NCBI GenBank assembly: GCA_963678565.1
Contig: OY782875.1
Coordinates: 1,984,001-2,048,000 of the forward strand
Origin: SKHV01 sp963678565
Lineage (GTDB): Bacteria > Bacteroidota > Bacteroidia > Bacteroidales > Prolixibacteraceae
Direction of reading: 5' to 3'
DNA: 64,000 nucleotides
Part shown: positions 46,101-53,789 of the stretch, piece by piece
Position numbering within the stretch: the stretch's first letter is position 1
How the letters are laid out: each line of letters starts with the position of its first letter
Made by a program: the position numbers and the translations under genes
The notes under the pieces: model-generated
What the model saw: the letters and a program-made list of their open reading frames with translations, nothing else
Told to the model about the DNA's origin: nothing
Database searches by the model: none

Positions 46101-46658
46101 CCTTAAAATAGCGTCCTGAGGGACAACGCTCCCTCTGTTATTATAAATGGAAATAAAGTCTAAATTGTACGTTTCAGTCCCAAGGTAATCAGTAAGTGCG
46201 CCAATTGGTTCCCCTTCGGCAATTGCATACATATAGCCCCAACGTTTAAAGGGCACATAATCACATCCAACAACCTGGGGGTTTTCGGGATATATTATTT
46301 CCATATTATCATCTTCATCAGCATAATCGTACCTAAAGTCATCAGGAACATCTTTTACAGCCCGTGTTATTATGCCGCCTGCGTTTAGCGACCAGCCCAA
46401 ACCTACATTTGAAGGGGTGGTCTCTGTCTGTATATCCTGAGGATTGTAAGTTAAAGTTATCGGAACACTTACCTCCTTCATTTTTATTTCGTACAAAGGG
46501 ATTGTGATGTTTGGCGTACCTGTAAACAACGATACAGGGTTGTCTATATATTTTCCTAATGCAGATGCTGTAGGCGATGGGGGCAGTACATCTTTTATTT
46601 GCGAATAAGCAAAGCTTATATTTAATGTTAATATTGTTAATATTACTTTTGTTTTCAT
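43182..46658 (-). CDS. large secreted RHS/YD-repeat-type protein
   Basis: 1158 aa with a signal peptide MKTKVILTILTLNISFAYSQ. The N-terminal domain (SPTASALGKYIDNPVSLFTG, ITRAVKDVPDDFRYDY) is typical of Bacteroidota RHS/YD proteins on the surface. YD repeats appear at the C-terminus (NGRTTYYEYDNFNRLKTIKD). It stops right after them (EYHYKN), with no RHS core (the PxxxxDPxG region) and no toxin domain, so it seems to be an N-terminal RHS shell. Single-gene cassette of 3.6 kb, intact, with slightly higher G+C than its neighbours. Confidence 0.82.
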   Translation of the reverse strand: MKTKVILTILTLNISFAYSQIKDVLPPSPTASALGKYIDNPVSLFTGTPNITIPLYEIKMKEVSVPITLTYNPQDIQTETTPSNVGLGWSLNAGGIITRAVKDVPDDFRYDYADEDDNMEIIYPENPQVVGCDYVPFKRWGYMYAIAEGEPIGALTDYLGTETYNLDFISIYNNRGSVVPQDAILRKFAYIGTCSSSGSYTYNRYFVADLEPDIFYFNFNGYSGKFVFDVETDPQTPRIKIVPYQDLKISYQIDATTGWLTGFTVTDPHGIEYIFQDIEKSVFYYETLSGSTYPEKRTYNSTWWLSQIITPNGEILNYTYETKQLKELSITESVSSLTHYARNVSFKNKLVFIKQLSSIQNENINISFTSNHTREDLYASTARALTDIEISSNFPTGHRIKKYTLSYDYFLSSTTELFPAVSSLKFNETTLSSAERANLISKRLRLTSINEYGLTDSDILTATVFEYNYYDYNEEASAKFPAKLSYNNDLWGYTNGVTGSASTIPILHVYPDLYQAGDLRAFSVYEKGNYTGSYYYWDGNGNSGHEWEHANKLPDNTYTDIGVLTKITYPTGGSTSYEYEPHKFILDGEEEIGGGLRISAIIKDDAQGNKIFYKYKYTISESNSLSSGKIVSLPMYATLSISAGLDENSSAEAIAYHADAYSFAVNELGRTHGSNVGYSRVVEYMTNTENSTTYDNGYTEYIYSFPAAFGKGNDILAPGMPPTIIGVCSEDEEGTCDGLYGVTTVHNFFMRGQSRGQSELDYYPTSPMGHLLPPNPNYDWNRGYLLNRTVYDASGNPVRNEDYEYGLYYPFGQTAPTKVYGIKMSDMLPDVDWLESYEYSFCGIAGMRVAKYEVLTDVAKMLSSQTVTDYGTDGSSISKTTSYKHESLYHRNTTEISEDMSSGDKLVKKFLYSGDFISSTGSIAVNELYVQNRKNIPLEVSEYIKKGSTEYLRGSGLTTYDFVDGTPYPDKQFKIETNTLLTDFQNSIRYGMGPVGPITYVDEDDRYVEKVHYKEYDSKGNITEIEDKTSGLTTSFIWGYRQQYPIAQIVNATYSEIETVLGTTNMGKLMNGYILNPIPYPPTVLTDTEIRNMLAPLRTSLPDAQVTTYTYKPLVGMTSETDINGRTTYYEYDNFNRLKTIKDHDGNILKQFEYHYKN

Positions 46659-46735
46659 TTTTTTGTTTATATATAGTTTTTATTATTGTGTATTATTATA
46701 GAACTTTCACTTTAGTACAAGTCAGCCTTGCATAC

Positions 46736-46859
46736 AACGGAAAATTGTATGTTGTCGGTGCGGATTTCGAAGAGCGTTTTTGTCGACCGACAAAAATGCT
46801 AGAGAAAGGAGCAAAGGCAACAAGCTTGCAGATGCCCGCACTGCGACATACAAATTGTT
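46736..46859. repeat. attC-like site 34 (class A)
   Basis: 124 bp; middle GTTTTTGTCGACCGACAAAAA. Left flank CCTTGCATACAAC pairs with GTTGTATGCTGGG at 43147, 3.6 kb away. GTTA provides the stop codon of the 145-aa gene. Confidence 0.88.
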
Positions 46860-47295
46860 AGTTGCTGGGTTTTATTTTAATCAATAAATTATAAATTTTG
46901 TCTAAATCAGTATTTTCTTTTGATTTAAATCTATATGTCTTATTATTTTTAGTTTTTACTTGAAGCAATTTATATGGGAAATCGATGTAACTAGTATCCA
47001 TATTCTCATCTTTAGTTATGTTCTGATTAACTTCCAAAATCTCATTAAAATGATATGCTTTCGTGGAAAATCGGAATAGATAATTTATTTCAAAGTGATT
47101 TTTATAGACATACAAATTTTTAAGATTCATTAATTTATGAAAATTGAAGATGAAGACAATTGCTGTAAGGAATGAAAATCCAAAATATTGCCAATCCTTG
47201 TCCAAACTCATATTTATAAATCCAAAGAAAATAATTGTAATTATGGTAAGGCCGAGTCTTTTTAATATAATTGAATCCTTTGTTTTGCTTTTCAT
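46858..47295 (-). CDS. two-TM protein with bacterial-PH-like domain
   Basis: 145 aa. Two membrane segments (about 14-30 and 38-54), then a beta-rich cytoplasmic domain (NLYVYKNHFEINYLFRFSTK, KLLQVKTKNNKTYRFKSKEN) like the small bPH-type membrane proteins. Function unknown. Its TAA stop is in the cassette terminus. The protein at 53331-53741 has the same layout. 192 nt of leader separate it from site 35. Confidence 0.7.
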   Translation of the reverse strand: MKSKTKDSIILKRLGLTIITIIFFGFINMSLDKDWQYFGFSFLTAIVFIFNFHKLMNLKNLYVYKNHFEINYLFRFSTKAYHFNEILEVNQNITKDENMDTSYIDFPYKLLQVKTKNNKTYRFKSKENTDLDKIYNLLIKIKPSN

Positions 47296-47331
47296 TTAAA
47301 ATTAAAATCTTTATTGTTAAATTCTATTATC

Positions 47332-47442
47332 TTATAGATATTGTCTTATTATATCATATTGAGACTCATTGGTCTCATTAATTAGTCTCTTGTATTTATT
47401 AGAATTATACTCTAATAAGTTAAAGATATATCTGAAATTCAA
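47332..47442 (-). CDS. possible small ORF, TTG start
   Basis: 36 codons from TTG 47442: NFRYIFNLLEYNSNKYKRLI and NETNESQYDIIRQYL. It sits in the otherwise empty leader of the 145-aa gene. No ATG and no homologue known to me; included only because its composition is protein-like. Confidence 0.22.
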   Translation of the reverse strand: MNFRYIFNLLEYNSNKYKRLINETNESQYDIIRQYL

Positions 47443-47486
47443 TCAAAATTTAAACTCTAAATTGTACTGCAGACAACCTTGCAACT

Positions 47487-47611
47487 AACGGAAAATTGTA
47501 TGTTGTCGGTGCGGAATTTGAAGAGCGTTTTTGTCGACCGACAAAAATGCTAGAGAAAGGAGCAAAGGCAACAAGTTTAGCAGCTCACCGTACTGCAATA
47601 TACAAATTGTT
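47487..47611. repeat. attC-like site 35 (class A)
   Basis: 125 bp. Left flank CTTGCAACTAAC pairs with GTTAGTTGCTGG at 46857. Precedes N1 copy D and ends CACCGTACTGCAATATACAA, as all N1-linked sites do. Confidence 0.88.
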
Positions 47612-48184
47612 ACAAGCAGTTAATAAAAAACTGCCTACAACTTATTTTATGTATGGTAACTAAAAGTTGTGTGCAGGCGAGCTTTTTTGTTTGAATTTTA
47701 TACTGACGTTTTTAAAATATTTACACTTAGCTTGTAAAAACAAATAGTTGATTCTAAAAAGCTAAAGTGCTACAACAAATAAGTGTTGTTTGTTTATTTA
47801 TCGACTAAAAGATTAAACAACCAAGAAGGAACTACGATTAAGAGCTTTAAAAAGCGCGGGGCGAACGTGTCCACAAGCACAAGGCAGTTTTTAGCCTTGA
47901 ATGAAATTGCGGAATAAAGTTGCTCTTTAATTGAACTCGGATTTTAAGTTTATAAAAAGTGCTGAACATAAAATAGAGTAGGGCGACTTAATTTATTATT
48001 TGTAATTGGACTCGTCTTAAACGTAATCAATAATTTGTTTGCAGCTAAAAGCAACAAAGCACCGAATAGAAACTGAATAAATGTTATACCAAATTAAGTT
48101 GCCCGACATAGATAAAAGTTTAAAAGAGCAATTTCTCAGACAGAACTTAGAGCAGCAATTACAAAAAAATCTAATTGTTGCTAA
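47609..48184 (-). repeat. non-coding cassette N1, copy D (hybrid right end)
   Basis: 576 bp. Starts GTTACAAGCAG like the others but ends AATTGTTGCTAAC where the other five end AATTGCTTGTAAC, so its two ends no longer pair. The new end equals that of cassette N2, which follows. No ORF. Confidence 0.8.
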
Positions 48185-48305
48185 CGGTAAATTGTATGTT
48201 GTCGGTGCGGATTTCGGAGAGCGTTTTTGTCGACCGACAAAAATGCTAGAGAAAGGAGCAGAGGCACAAGTATTGCTGAACCCGCACTGCGACATACAAA
48301 TTGTT
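48183..48305. repeat. attC-like site 36 (class A)
   Basis: 123 bp, appears identical to site 7 (9019-9141), and both stand left of an N2 copy. Identity extends about 9 nt left of AAC (TTGTTGCTAAC), which explains the changed end of N1 copy D. Confidence 0.9.
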
Positions 48306-48984
48306 AGCAACAGGGTTAAATGTTTCATCAAATACAAATGGTTTCATGTATTGTGCTATTTCAAAACAATAATGTAATTATTCTCAATCAACAATTAGTA
48401 AGGCTTAATTATGTATTTATTTGAAATTACACGTTATTCTACTAAACCGTAGGTTAGATGTTCTGAAATATGTTCCTTATCAGTTCCTACACGTTGATTT
48501 GTGACTCTTACTTTATAATTTATCATTCCTACAAGCCTATTTGACGTTCCTATATGTCCTTTTTCCATTTCTACTAGTTGATTTAAGGTTCCTACTTGAC
48601 ATTTTGTAATGAAACCTTAATAGTTGGGCTTCCTTACTATCAAATTAACAATGAACATTATCTCTCAGCTAATTTTTTACATTAAAAGCAATGTGTCGAA
48701 ACAATAACTTACGCCTAGTGGAATAAAATGAATCAATATTTATAAAAAATAGGAGTGCACAAAGTTGTCCTCAGTCACAAAAGATGGGGAAAAGAATTTG
48801 CTTACACAATATAATTTAAAAGAGGTTTAAAACCGTTATAAATTACGTTGTTGTTCTACGTGTAATCAAAGATTAATTTTGGAAATTGATTGTACAAAAA
48901 ATGCAACCATCGATGAATGCTTATTTTATAAAAATGGAACATATAAAACAAACATGAAAGTTCAAAAACGACCTTGTTGCTAAC
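48303..48984 (-). repeat. non-coding cassette N2, copy 2
   Basis: 682 bp, GTTAGCAACAGGG to CCTTGTTGCTAAC, matching 9139-9799 apart from one extra 21-nt unit and scattered substitutions. The right-hand site differs (class B here, class I there). No ORF; the same long-range stem ATTACACGT / ACGTGTAAT. Confidence 0.78.
48484..48609. repeat. 21-nt tandem repeat, 6 units (in N2 copy 2)
   Basis: Units of 21 nt starting TTCCTACACG, CTCTTACTTT, TTCCTACAAG, TTCCTATATG, TTTCTACTAG, TTCCTACTTG. The third or fourth unit is absent from copy 1, which accounts exactly for the 21-bp length difference between the two N2 copies. Confidence 0.8.
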
Positions 48985-49107
48985 GGAAAATTGTAAGTTG
49001 TCGTTGCGGATTGCGGGTGATTGTCCGTCCGTAGGACGAAAGACAATCATGCGGGAATTCGGGACGACAACCTGCACCGAACACCGCAATGCAATTTACA
49101 AAATGTT
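48982..49107. repeat. attC-like site 37 (class B)
   Basis: 126 bp; arms TTGTAAGTTGTCGTTGCGG / CCGCAATGCAATTTACAA; middle GTCCGTCCGTAGGACG. Very close to sites 15 and 40. The next cassette starts GTTGTGCTTTCGTGC. Confidence 0.88.
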
Positions 49108-49123
49108 GTGCTTTCGTGCTTTT

Positions 49124-49915
49124 TTAATCTTGTCTATTATCTAATAAATGTCCACTTTTTACGGTTTCTAACAACTGATTCATAAATCGTGAAGCAGGAG
49201 CACCATCAACAATATTATGGTCAAATGAAGCAGTCAAACAAAGATGTTCTCTCGAAACAAATTGACCGTCAGTTTCCACGACTTTATTGCCAATACTTCC
49301 GATAGTAAGTAAAACCGTTGAGCTATCGTGGGGAATAAACCAAACGGCTTCTTTACTAAACATTCCAACAGCGGTAACAGCGACTTTTCCATACTTTTTT
49401 GACATTTGTATGTTCTTATCTGCAACTCGAATAAATGTTTTAAGTAGAAAAGTCGGTATTAAATTAATCCACGGATTTCCTGACAAATTGCCCAATTTGT
49501 CACTTAGCTTCTCCTTAGCTTCTTTTATTTCTGCCTGAATTTGAGAAATTGATTTTTCCTGAATTTTTTGTATTCCAAGAGGTTCAGGCACTTTCTCCCC
49601 ATTAATCTCTTTTTCAATCAAAACATTAATAGTCAAATTATCAAGAGTAATTAATTTACGACCTTTTATAAAAGAATTAAATTGAGGATAATCTTTCATT
49701 GTTTGAGCTAAGCATAATACGATGTAGGATGTCAATGATAGCTTTTCTCCGGTTTTTTTAAAGTGTAATTTTAAAAGCTTCCGAGGTTCACTAATATCAA
49801 TTTCCGAAAAACTATGTATCGCAGCGGTTCTATCTTTTGTCGCATTTGCAGAAGCAATAACAGCTCTTCTATTAAAACTGAGTTTTGAACTTTTATATCC
49901 TTTATCTCTATTCAT
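49124..49915 (-). CDS. stand-alone E2-type acyltransferase catalytic domain
   Basis: 263 aa from the ATG at 49915 (the longer frame reads into site 38). The fold is that of the catalytic domain of 2-oxoacid dehydrogenase E2 and chloramphenicol acetyltransferase: SFNRRAVIASANATKDRTAA at the start, YIVLCLAQTMKDYPQFNSFI in the middle and the active-site motif SFDHNIVDGAPASRF near the end with the catalytic His and DG. No lipoyl or E1/E3-binding domain, so not a normal E2. A CAT-like acyltransferase with its own substrate is more likely; resistance to a drug is possible but unproven. Confidence 0.8.
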   Translation of the reverse strand: MNRDKGYKSSKLSFNRRAVIASANATKDRTAAIHSFSEIDISEPRKLLKLHFKKTGEKLSLTSYIVLCLAQTMKDYPQFNSFIKGRKLITLDNLTINVLIEKEINGEKVPEPLGIQKIQEKSISQIQAEIKEAKEKLSDKLGNLSGNPWINLIPTFLLKTFIRVADKNIQMSKKYGKVAVTAVGMFSKEAVWFIPHDSSTVLLTIGSIGNKVVETDGQFVSREHLCLTASFDHNIVDGAPASRFMNQLLETVKSGHLLDNRQD

Positions 49916-49957
49916 TTTATTCTCAATATTATGTGGCTGTCCCCTTGCATGAAGCAC

Positions 49958-50081
49958 AACGGTCACTTGTATGAGTAGTGGCAGATTGCGGAGTAATTAC
50001 CTGTCAAACCGCTACGCAGTTTGAGCGGACTACAAACCTTAATATTATGCACTTTCCCTGCCATTACTTATACAAAATGTT
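49958..50081. repeat. attC-like site 38 (class D)
   Basis: 124 bp. Arms GTATGAGTAGTGGCAG and CTGCCATTACTTATAC; middle CCTGTCAAACCGCTACGCAG. Left flank GCATGAAGCACAAC pairs with GTTGTGCTTTCGTGC at 49105. GTTA gives the TAA stop of the radical SAM gene. Confidence 0.88.
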
Positions 50082-51600
50082 ATGCCCAGTTGTTTATTGT
50101 TTTGATATTCTCAAGAAGTATAGTCTTTTTGTTCAATACTTCTTCTTGAAATAGAGTTAGATTTGAATAATCAATTTTACCTTTCACATAATTAAGTATC
50201 TGCAACAGTACTTCATAATCTAATTCTCTGATATTTGATAGCTCTTCCTTAAGGTAGATTCTATAACTCTCGCATTCAATTTCTCCTCTACTGGCTGATT
50301 GTAACAAATACACTTTATCTGATAATTTATTTTCCCATTCTCCAAATAAATTCATAATTTGAAATACCTTATCATCTTTATATGCAAGTGGATAGAACAG
50401 AAGATTTAAATCTAAATCCCCATCAATTATATTTTTATCAATGTATCGGCTAGTGGATTTTGTAAATGGTTGAGCACGTATCTTTTTAAGTGAGCGAGAA
50501 TCGTGATGAGATAATCTTTCTTTTTTTATGTACTGAATATTTTCTTCCAATTCTTCAAAATCCATTTCAGGGTCAAATAAAATATAGCCAATATCTAATT
50601 GAATTTCTAGTTCTTTTAAAATTTCGATGACTTTTGCATTTCTATTTGGCGTTGCTGGTTTTCCGTAGCGTTTCAATTGTTTTTGCACACCTGATTCTAA
50701 GCCAACAAATAACTCTCTTAGACCTGCTTCTTTCCATTTTTTTATGGCAAGAATACCTTTTTTGTGGAGTACATCATTAATTCTAACACTGAAGAAGAAA
50801 TTCATTTTAGAACTAATAACACCTTTCTTTTTTTCTTCAATTATAGTATTCGCGAGTAAGATTCCTCTTTCATAATCGCCTCCAAAAAAGTCTTCATCAG
50901 TAAAGTAAGGAGAAAAACAACCTTTGCTAGATAATAACTTCATTTGGTCAATTATAAAGTCTATTTGAAATGGACGCCAACATTTGACGCCATAATGTTC
51001 ACTCACACTACAGAAATCACAATTTGACCAAGAACATCCTCGACTATTTTCTATCCTTACTATACCTTTTTTCTTTACAATATCATTTAAATAATGACGC
51101 AATGGAGGATTAAACTGTGATAATTCCTCAACTTTTCTATTTGTTAAAACGATATCATCTTCCACTTTAAAAGCGAGGTTTGATATGTTTTTAATATTAT
51201 CAATGTTCCAGTTCCCTTTTTGATATGCCTTGCATATTTCAACAAAGGAAGCTTCCCCTTCCCCTCTTACACAAATTAAATCATTAAATTTTTTGAGTAG
51301 CTGAGGGTACCCAAAAGTAGAAATTGGACCTCCAACAATCAGTCTTTTAGATTTTCTTTCTTTGGTAAAAAAGGAAGCTACTTTTTCTAATACTTCAAGT
51401 GTGCCCAGTTTTGCAGAAATACCTATAATGTCATAATCATTGCTTAAATCATTTGTATTGAATGGTTCTAATAAATCCCATTTAAAATCGATATTAATTT
51501 TTTTGATTTCTTGTTTTAAAGCGCCTGCAATAGATTCTATTCCATATGGTTCATTTAACTCTTTTCTGTTTGAGCCTAAGTCATATAGTAAAATATTCAT
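50080..51600 (-). CDS. B12-binding-domain radical SAM protein
   Basis: 506 aa. An N-terminal cobalamin-binding-like Rossmann domain (1-130; IIGISAKLGTLEVLEKVASF, VGGPISTFG, CVRGEGE) is followed by a radical SAM core with the cluster motif C189-x4-C194-x2-C197 (SRGCSWSNCDFC) and the glycine-rich GLESG motif. The classical DxHxxG of B12 sites is not evident. The family includes methylases and many maturases; the substrate is unknown. The stop lies in the cassette terminus, and the start overlaps the upstream gene by 4 nt. Partner is probably the 406-aa protein. Confidence 0.85.
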   Translation of the reverse strand: MNILLYDLGSNRKELNEPYGIESIAGALKQEIKKINIDFKWDLLEPFNTNDLSNDYDIIGISAKLGTLEVLEKVASFFTKERKSKRLIVGGPISTFGYPQLLKKFNDLICVRGEGEASFVEICKAYQKGNWNIDNIKNISNLAFKVEDDIVLTNRKVEELSQFNPPLRHYLNDIVKKKGIVRIENSRGCSWSNCDFCSVSEHYGVKCWRPFQIDFIIDQMKLLSSKGCFSPYFTDEDFFGGDYERGILLANTIIEEKKKGVISSKMNFFFSVRINDVLHKKGILAIKKWKEAGLRELFVGLESGVQKQLKRYGKPATPNRNAKVIEILKELEIQLDIGYILFDPEMDFEELEENIQYIKKERLSHHDSRSLKKIRAQPFTKSTSRYIDKNIIDGDLDLNLLFYPLAYKDDKVFQIMNLFGEWENKLSDKVYLLQSASRGEIECESYRIYLKEELSNIRELDYEVLLQILNYVKGKIDYSNLTLFQEEVLNKKTILLENIKTINNWA

Positions 51601-52817
51601 AAATTTTTAAACTTTTCTCTTAGTTCCACTATTTGATTTTCTTTCTTATTATTTGTCTCAATAAATTCTGCAATTACGTTCCTAAGACTTGTTATTGGTT
51701 GCACCTCTCCCTTTGATATAATCTTTGAAAGAAATTTATTAACGAAAGTCGGGGCGGCTGTTGCTGCTGGTACTGCGATTGGTTCTAAACCTAGTACAAC
51801 AGAACCTATTCCAGCTCCTACTGAAAGTATTGTGTTTGTTATGTTATTATCCAGTACTTTCGAAGTTGTATTTCTTATTTTATCAATTTTTTCATTTTTA
51901 AATGTTTTGATTAAAGTATGATAAACTATGTCTGGGGTTAGAGATTCTTCAATTTCTATTATAGAGTTTAAATATGTTTCTCTAAAGTCCTTCCAAGCTT
52001 GCAAATTCCTTATTTGGATAATTTGGTCTGTTTCAATTTTTAACAATGTACTCTTTTCAATTCCAATTAAACTTGTAAATATTTTAAAAAGATATGGCAG
52101 GTTACCGATTACACCATACTCACTATAGCTTGAGGGCAAAGCGCAATTTGGAAAAATTAAAGCAGCATAGGAATTGGTTGCTTTTGCGCTACTTAAAAGA
52201 AAGGATAAAGTAGCCTTATCAACAGCGTATAGTGTGTCATAATGAGATGGTTTCCATATTGTTATTGCTTCATAAAAGTCATACTTTTTATAATAATTAG
52301 TATTTGATATAATAATTGATAATAAAGATTTAAAACCAGAAGGATTGTTTTTATTTGGAACATCAACTTTGAATTGATTTAATAGAGAGTTAGTAATGAT
52401 TGATGGTAATTCAGATTCTCGTTTAACTTTATGAATTTTATCATTCCAGAATGATGAAATTGAAATTAAACTGGTGTCATTATAGTTTGGAAGATGGTTT
52501 TCAAGAATCTTATTTTTATAAAAGCTTTTTTCAATTTTCTCCTCACTTTTAATTGCAGAATAATCAACAAAGCCATGATTCATATTACTAAATGAAAAAC
52601 AAACAGTCCCATTTTCCACGAGAGATATATTGTTTCTAAGAAGAACATCAATTATTGGAGATTCCAAGAGAAAAGCTGGTGATAAAATAATTTTATCAAA
52701 AAGAAGTGCTAAAAGTTTTAATTCAAGTTCTAATTTCTCATAATTATAATTAAATCTTTCTTGAATCCAAGAATCAGGAGACCCCCAAAATATATTAAAT
52801 CCTTCATTTGACATCAT
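51597..52817 (-). CDS. unknown protein paired with radical SAM enzyme
   Basis: 406 aa, no signal peptide. Alpha/beta with aromatic-rich N-terminus (FNIFWGSPDSWIQERFNYNY) and a small-residue hydrophobic stretch at about 340-365 (SVGAGIGSVVLGLEPIAVPA) that may insert in a membrane. Not a recognised family. Four-nt overlap (ATGA) with the radical SAM gene implies joint function, for example as substrate-binding partner or modified target. ATG 44 nt from the cassette end. Confidence 0.7.
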   Translation of the reverse strand: MMSNEGFNIFWGSPDSWIQERFNYNYEKLELELKLLALLFDKIILSPAFLLESPIIDVLLRNNISLVENGTVCFSFSNMNHGFVDYSAIKSEEKIEKSFYKNKILENHLPNYNDTSLISISSFWNDKIHKVKRESELPSIITNSLLNQFKVDVPNKNNPSGFKSLLSIIISNTNYYKKYDFYEAITIWKPSHYDTLYAVDKATLSFLLSSAKATNSYAALIFPNCALPSSYSEYGVIGNLPYLFKIFTSLIGIEKSTLLKIETDQIIQIRNLQAWKDFRETYLNSIIEIEESLTPDIVYHTLIKTFKNEKIDKIRNTTSKVLDNNITNTILSVGAGIGSVVLGLEPIAVPAATAAPTFVNKFLSKIISKGEVQPITSLRNVIAEFIETNNKKENQIVELREKFKNL

Positions 52818-52860
52818 GGTTTAGTTTAGAACACTATTGCTTCCTTTTACAATTGGGCAT

Positions 52861-52983
52861 AACGGTGGCGTGTAAGAATAGTAGCCGATTGCGGGAGATT
52901 CTCTTTTCAAACCGATAGAATGCTAATGCGGGAGGTAAAGCTCCCAATAAGCACTTTCTCGGCTATTATTTTTACACATTGTT
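52861..52983. repeat. attC-like site 39 (class E)
   Basis: 123 bp. Arms GTGTAAGAATAGTAGCCGA and TCGGCTATTATTTTTACAC, paired throughout; compare site 19 for compensatory change. Left flank CAATTGGGCATAAC pairs with GTTATGCCCAGTTG at 50079. The next cassette starts GTTACCTGCTGG. Confidence 0.87.
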
Positions 52984-52996
52984 ACCTGCTGGCAGT

Positions 52997-53329
52997 TTAT
53001 TTGCCATTTATTATTGTTGTTCCTGTTTTTTTAGGTTGTTTTCTAATCTCGGTCCAATATTCTTTTTGAATATCTTCATCTATGTATATAGGTAATCTTT
53101 CGCCATACAATCTATCTGCCCCATCTTTTCTACAACCTGAAATCCAATAATGTTCACCTGTTTCAACGTCAAAATAATTTGCTTTGAATCCTGTCCCTTT
53201 TAGTGTTTCAAATATTTTTCCATTATAATAAACTGATTTCATTGATTTTGAAAATCTAACACGACCAATGCGAGCATCACCCGTCAATTCATTACCTTTA
53301 TATTCTATGTACATTATACGAGTTTTCAT
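52997..53329 (-). CDS. small conserved cytoplasmic protein
   Basis: 110 aa, beta-rich: MKTRIMYIEYKGNELTGDAR, KANYFDVETGEHYWISGCRK and IDEDIQKEYWTEIRKQP. I have seen this family in many bacteria under misleading enzyme names; its function is not established. Full length. Downstream of the 136-aa membrane protein with a 1-nt gap, stop 14 nt from the site. Confidence 0.75.
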   Translation of the reverse strand: MKTRIMYIEYKGNELTGDARIGRVRFSKSMKSVYYNGKIFETLKGTGFKANYFDVETGEHYWISGCRKDGADRLYGERLPIYIDEDIQKEYWTEIRKQPKKTGTTIINGK

Positions 53330-53330
53330 A

Positions 53331-53741
53331 CTAATTTAAAGTTTCGTTTTTCTCAGAACAATGGGTTTCTAATTTTAAACATAGATATTCATAATCTTCA
53401 TTATCTATCAAATTTGAAATTACAATTTTCTTTTTGTTTGCTTTTATCAATAAATTTTTCTGAGAAACGTGAATCGTCTGATTTATAGTCCACCAATCAA
53501 TATCAGGGTATTTAATAGTTTTTTTACCCCAGAAAATATTTTTAATCTTAAAATTGTCTTGATTAACTTCAACTCTGTTTAGCCATTTTGAATATGCAAA
53601 TAAGAAATAAACAAAAAGAGGAATTCCTAAACCAAGATATAAAAGTTCATTTTCTCCTTGAGAATAAGCAAATCTCATTATAATCAAGATGAGAGCTATC
53701 ATAAATATTTGAAATCCCATTATTAGGCTTATTCTTATCAT
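53331..53741 (-). CDS. two-TM protein with bacterial-PH-like domain
   Basis: 136 aa from the ATG at 53741; upstream frame is site sequence. Two membrane segments (about 5-25 and 33-48), then a beta-rich domain (VEVNQDNFKIKNIFWGKKTI, LLIKANKKKIVISNLI). Same topology as 46858-47295 with low identity. Function unknown. First gene of its cassette, ATG 49 nt from the end. Confidence 0.7.
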   Translation of the reverse strand: MIRISLIMGFQIFMIALILIIMRFAYSQGENELLYLGLGIPLFVYFLFAYSKWLNRVEVNQDNFKIKNIFWGKKTIKYPDIDWWTINQTIHVSQKNLLIKANKKKIVISNLIDNEDYEYLCLKLETHCSEKNETLN

Positions 53742-53789
53742 TTTTTCTAAATTATCATTGTACTTGCGTCTTCGTTGGTGCTTGCAGGT

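Noticed and set aside
7946..48609. CRISPR array at the 21-nt tandem repeats
   Set aside because: The period is 21 nt with no repeat/spacer alternation, units are degenerate, and no cas genes are near.
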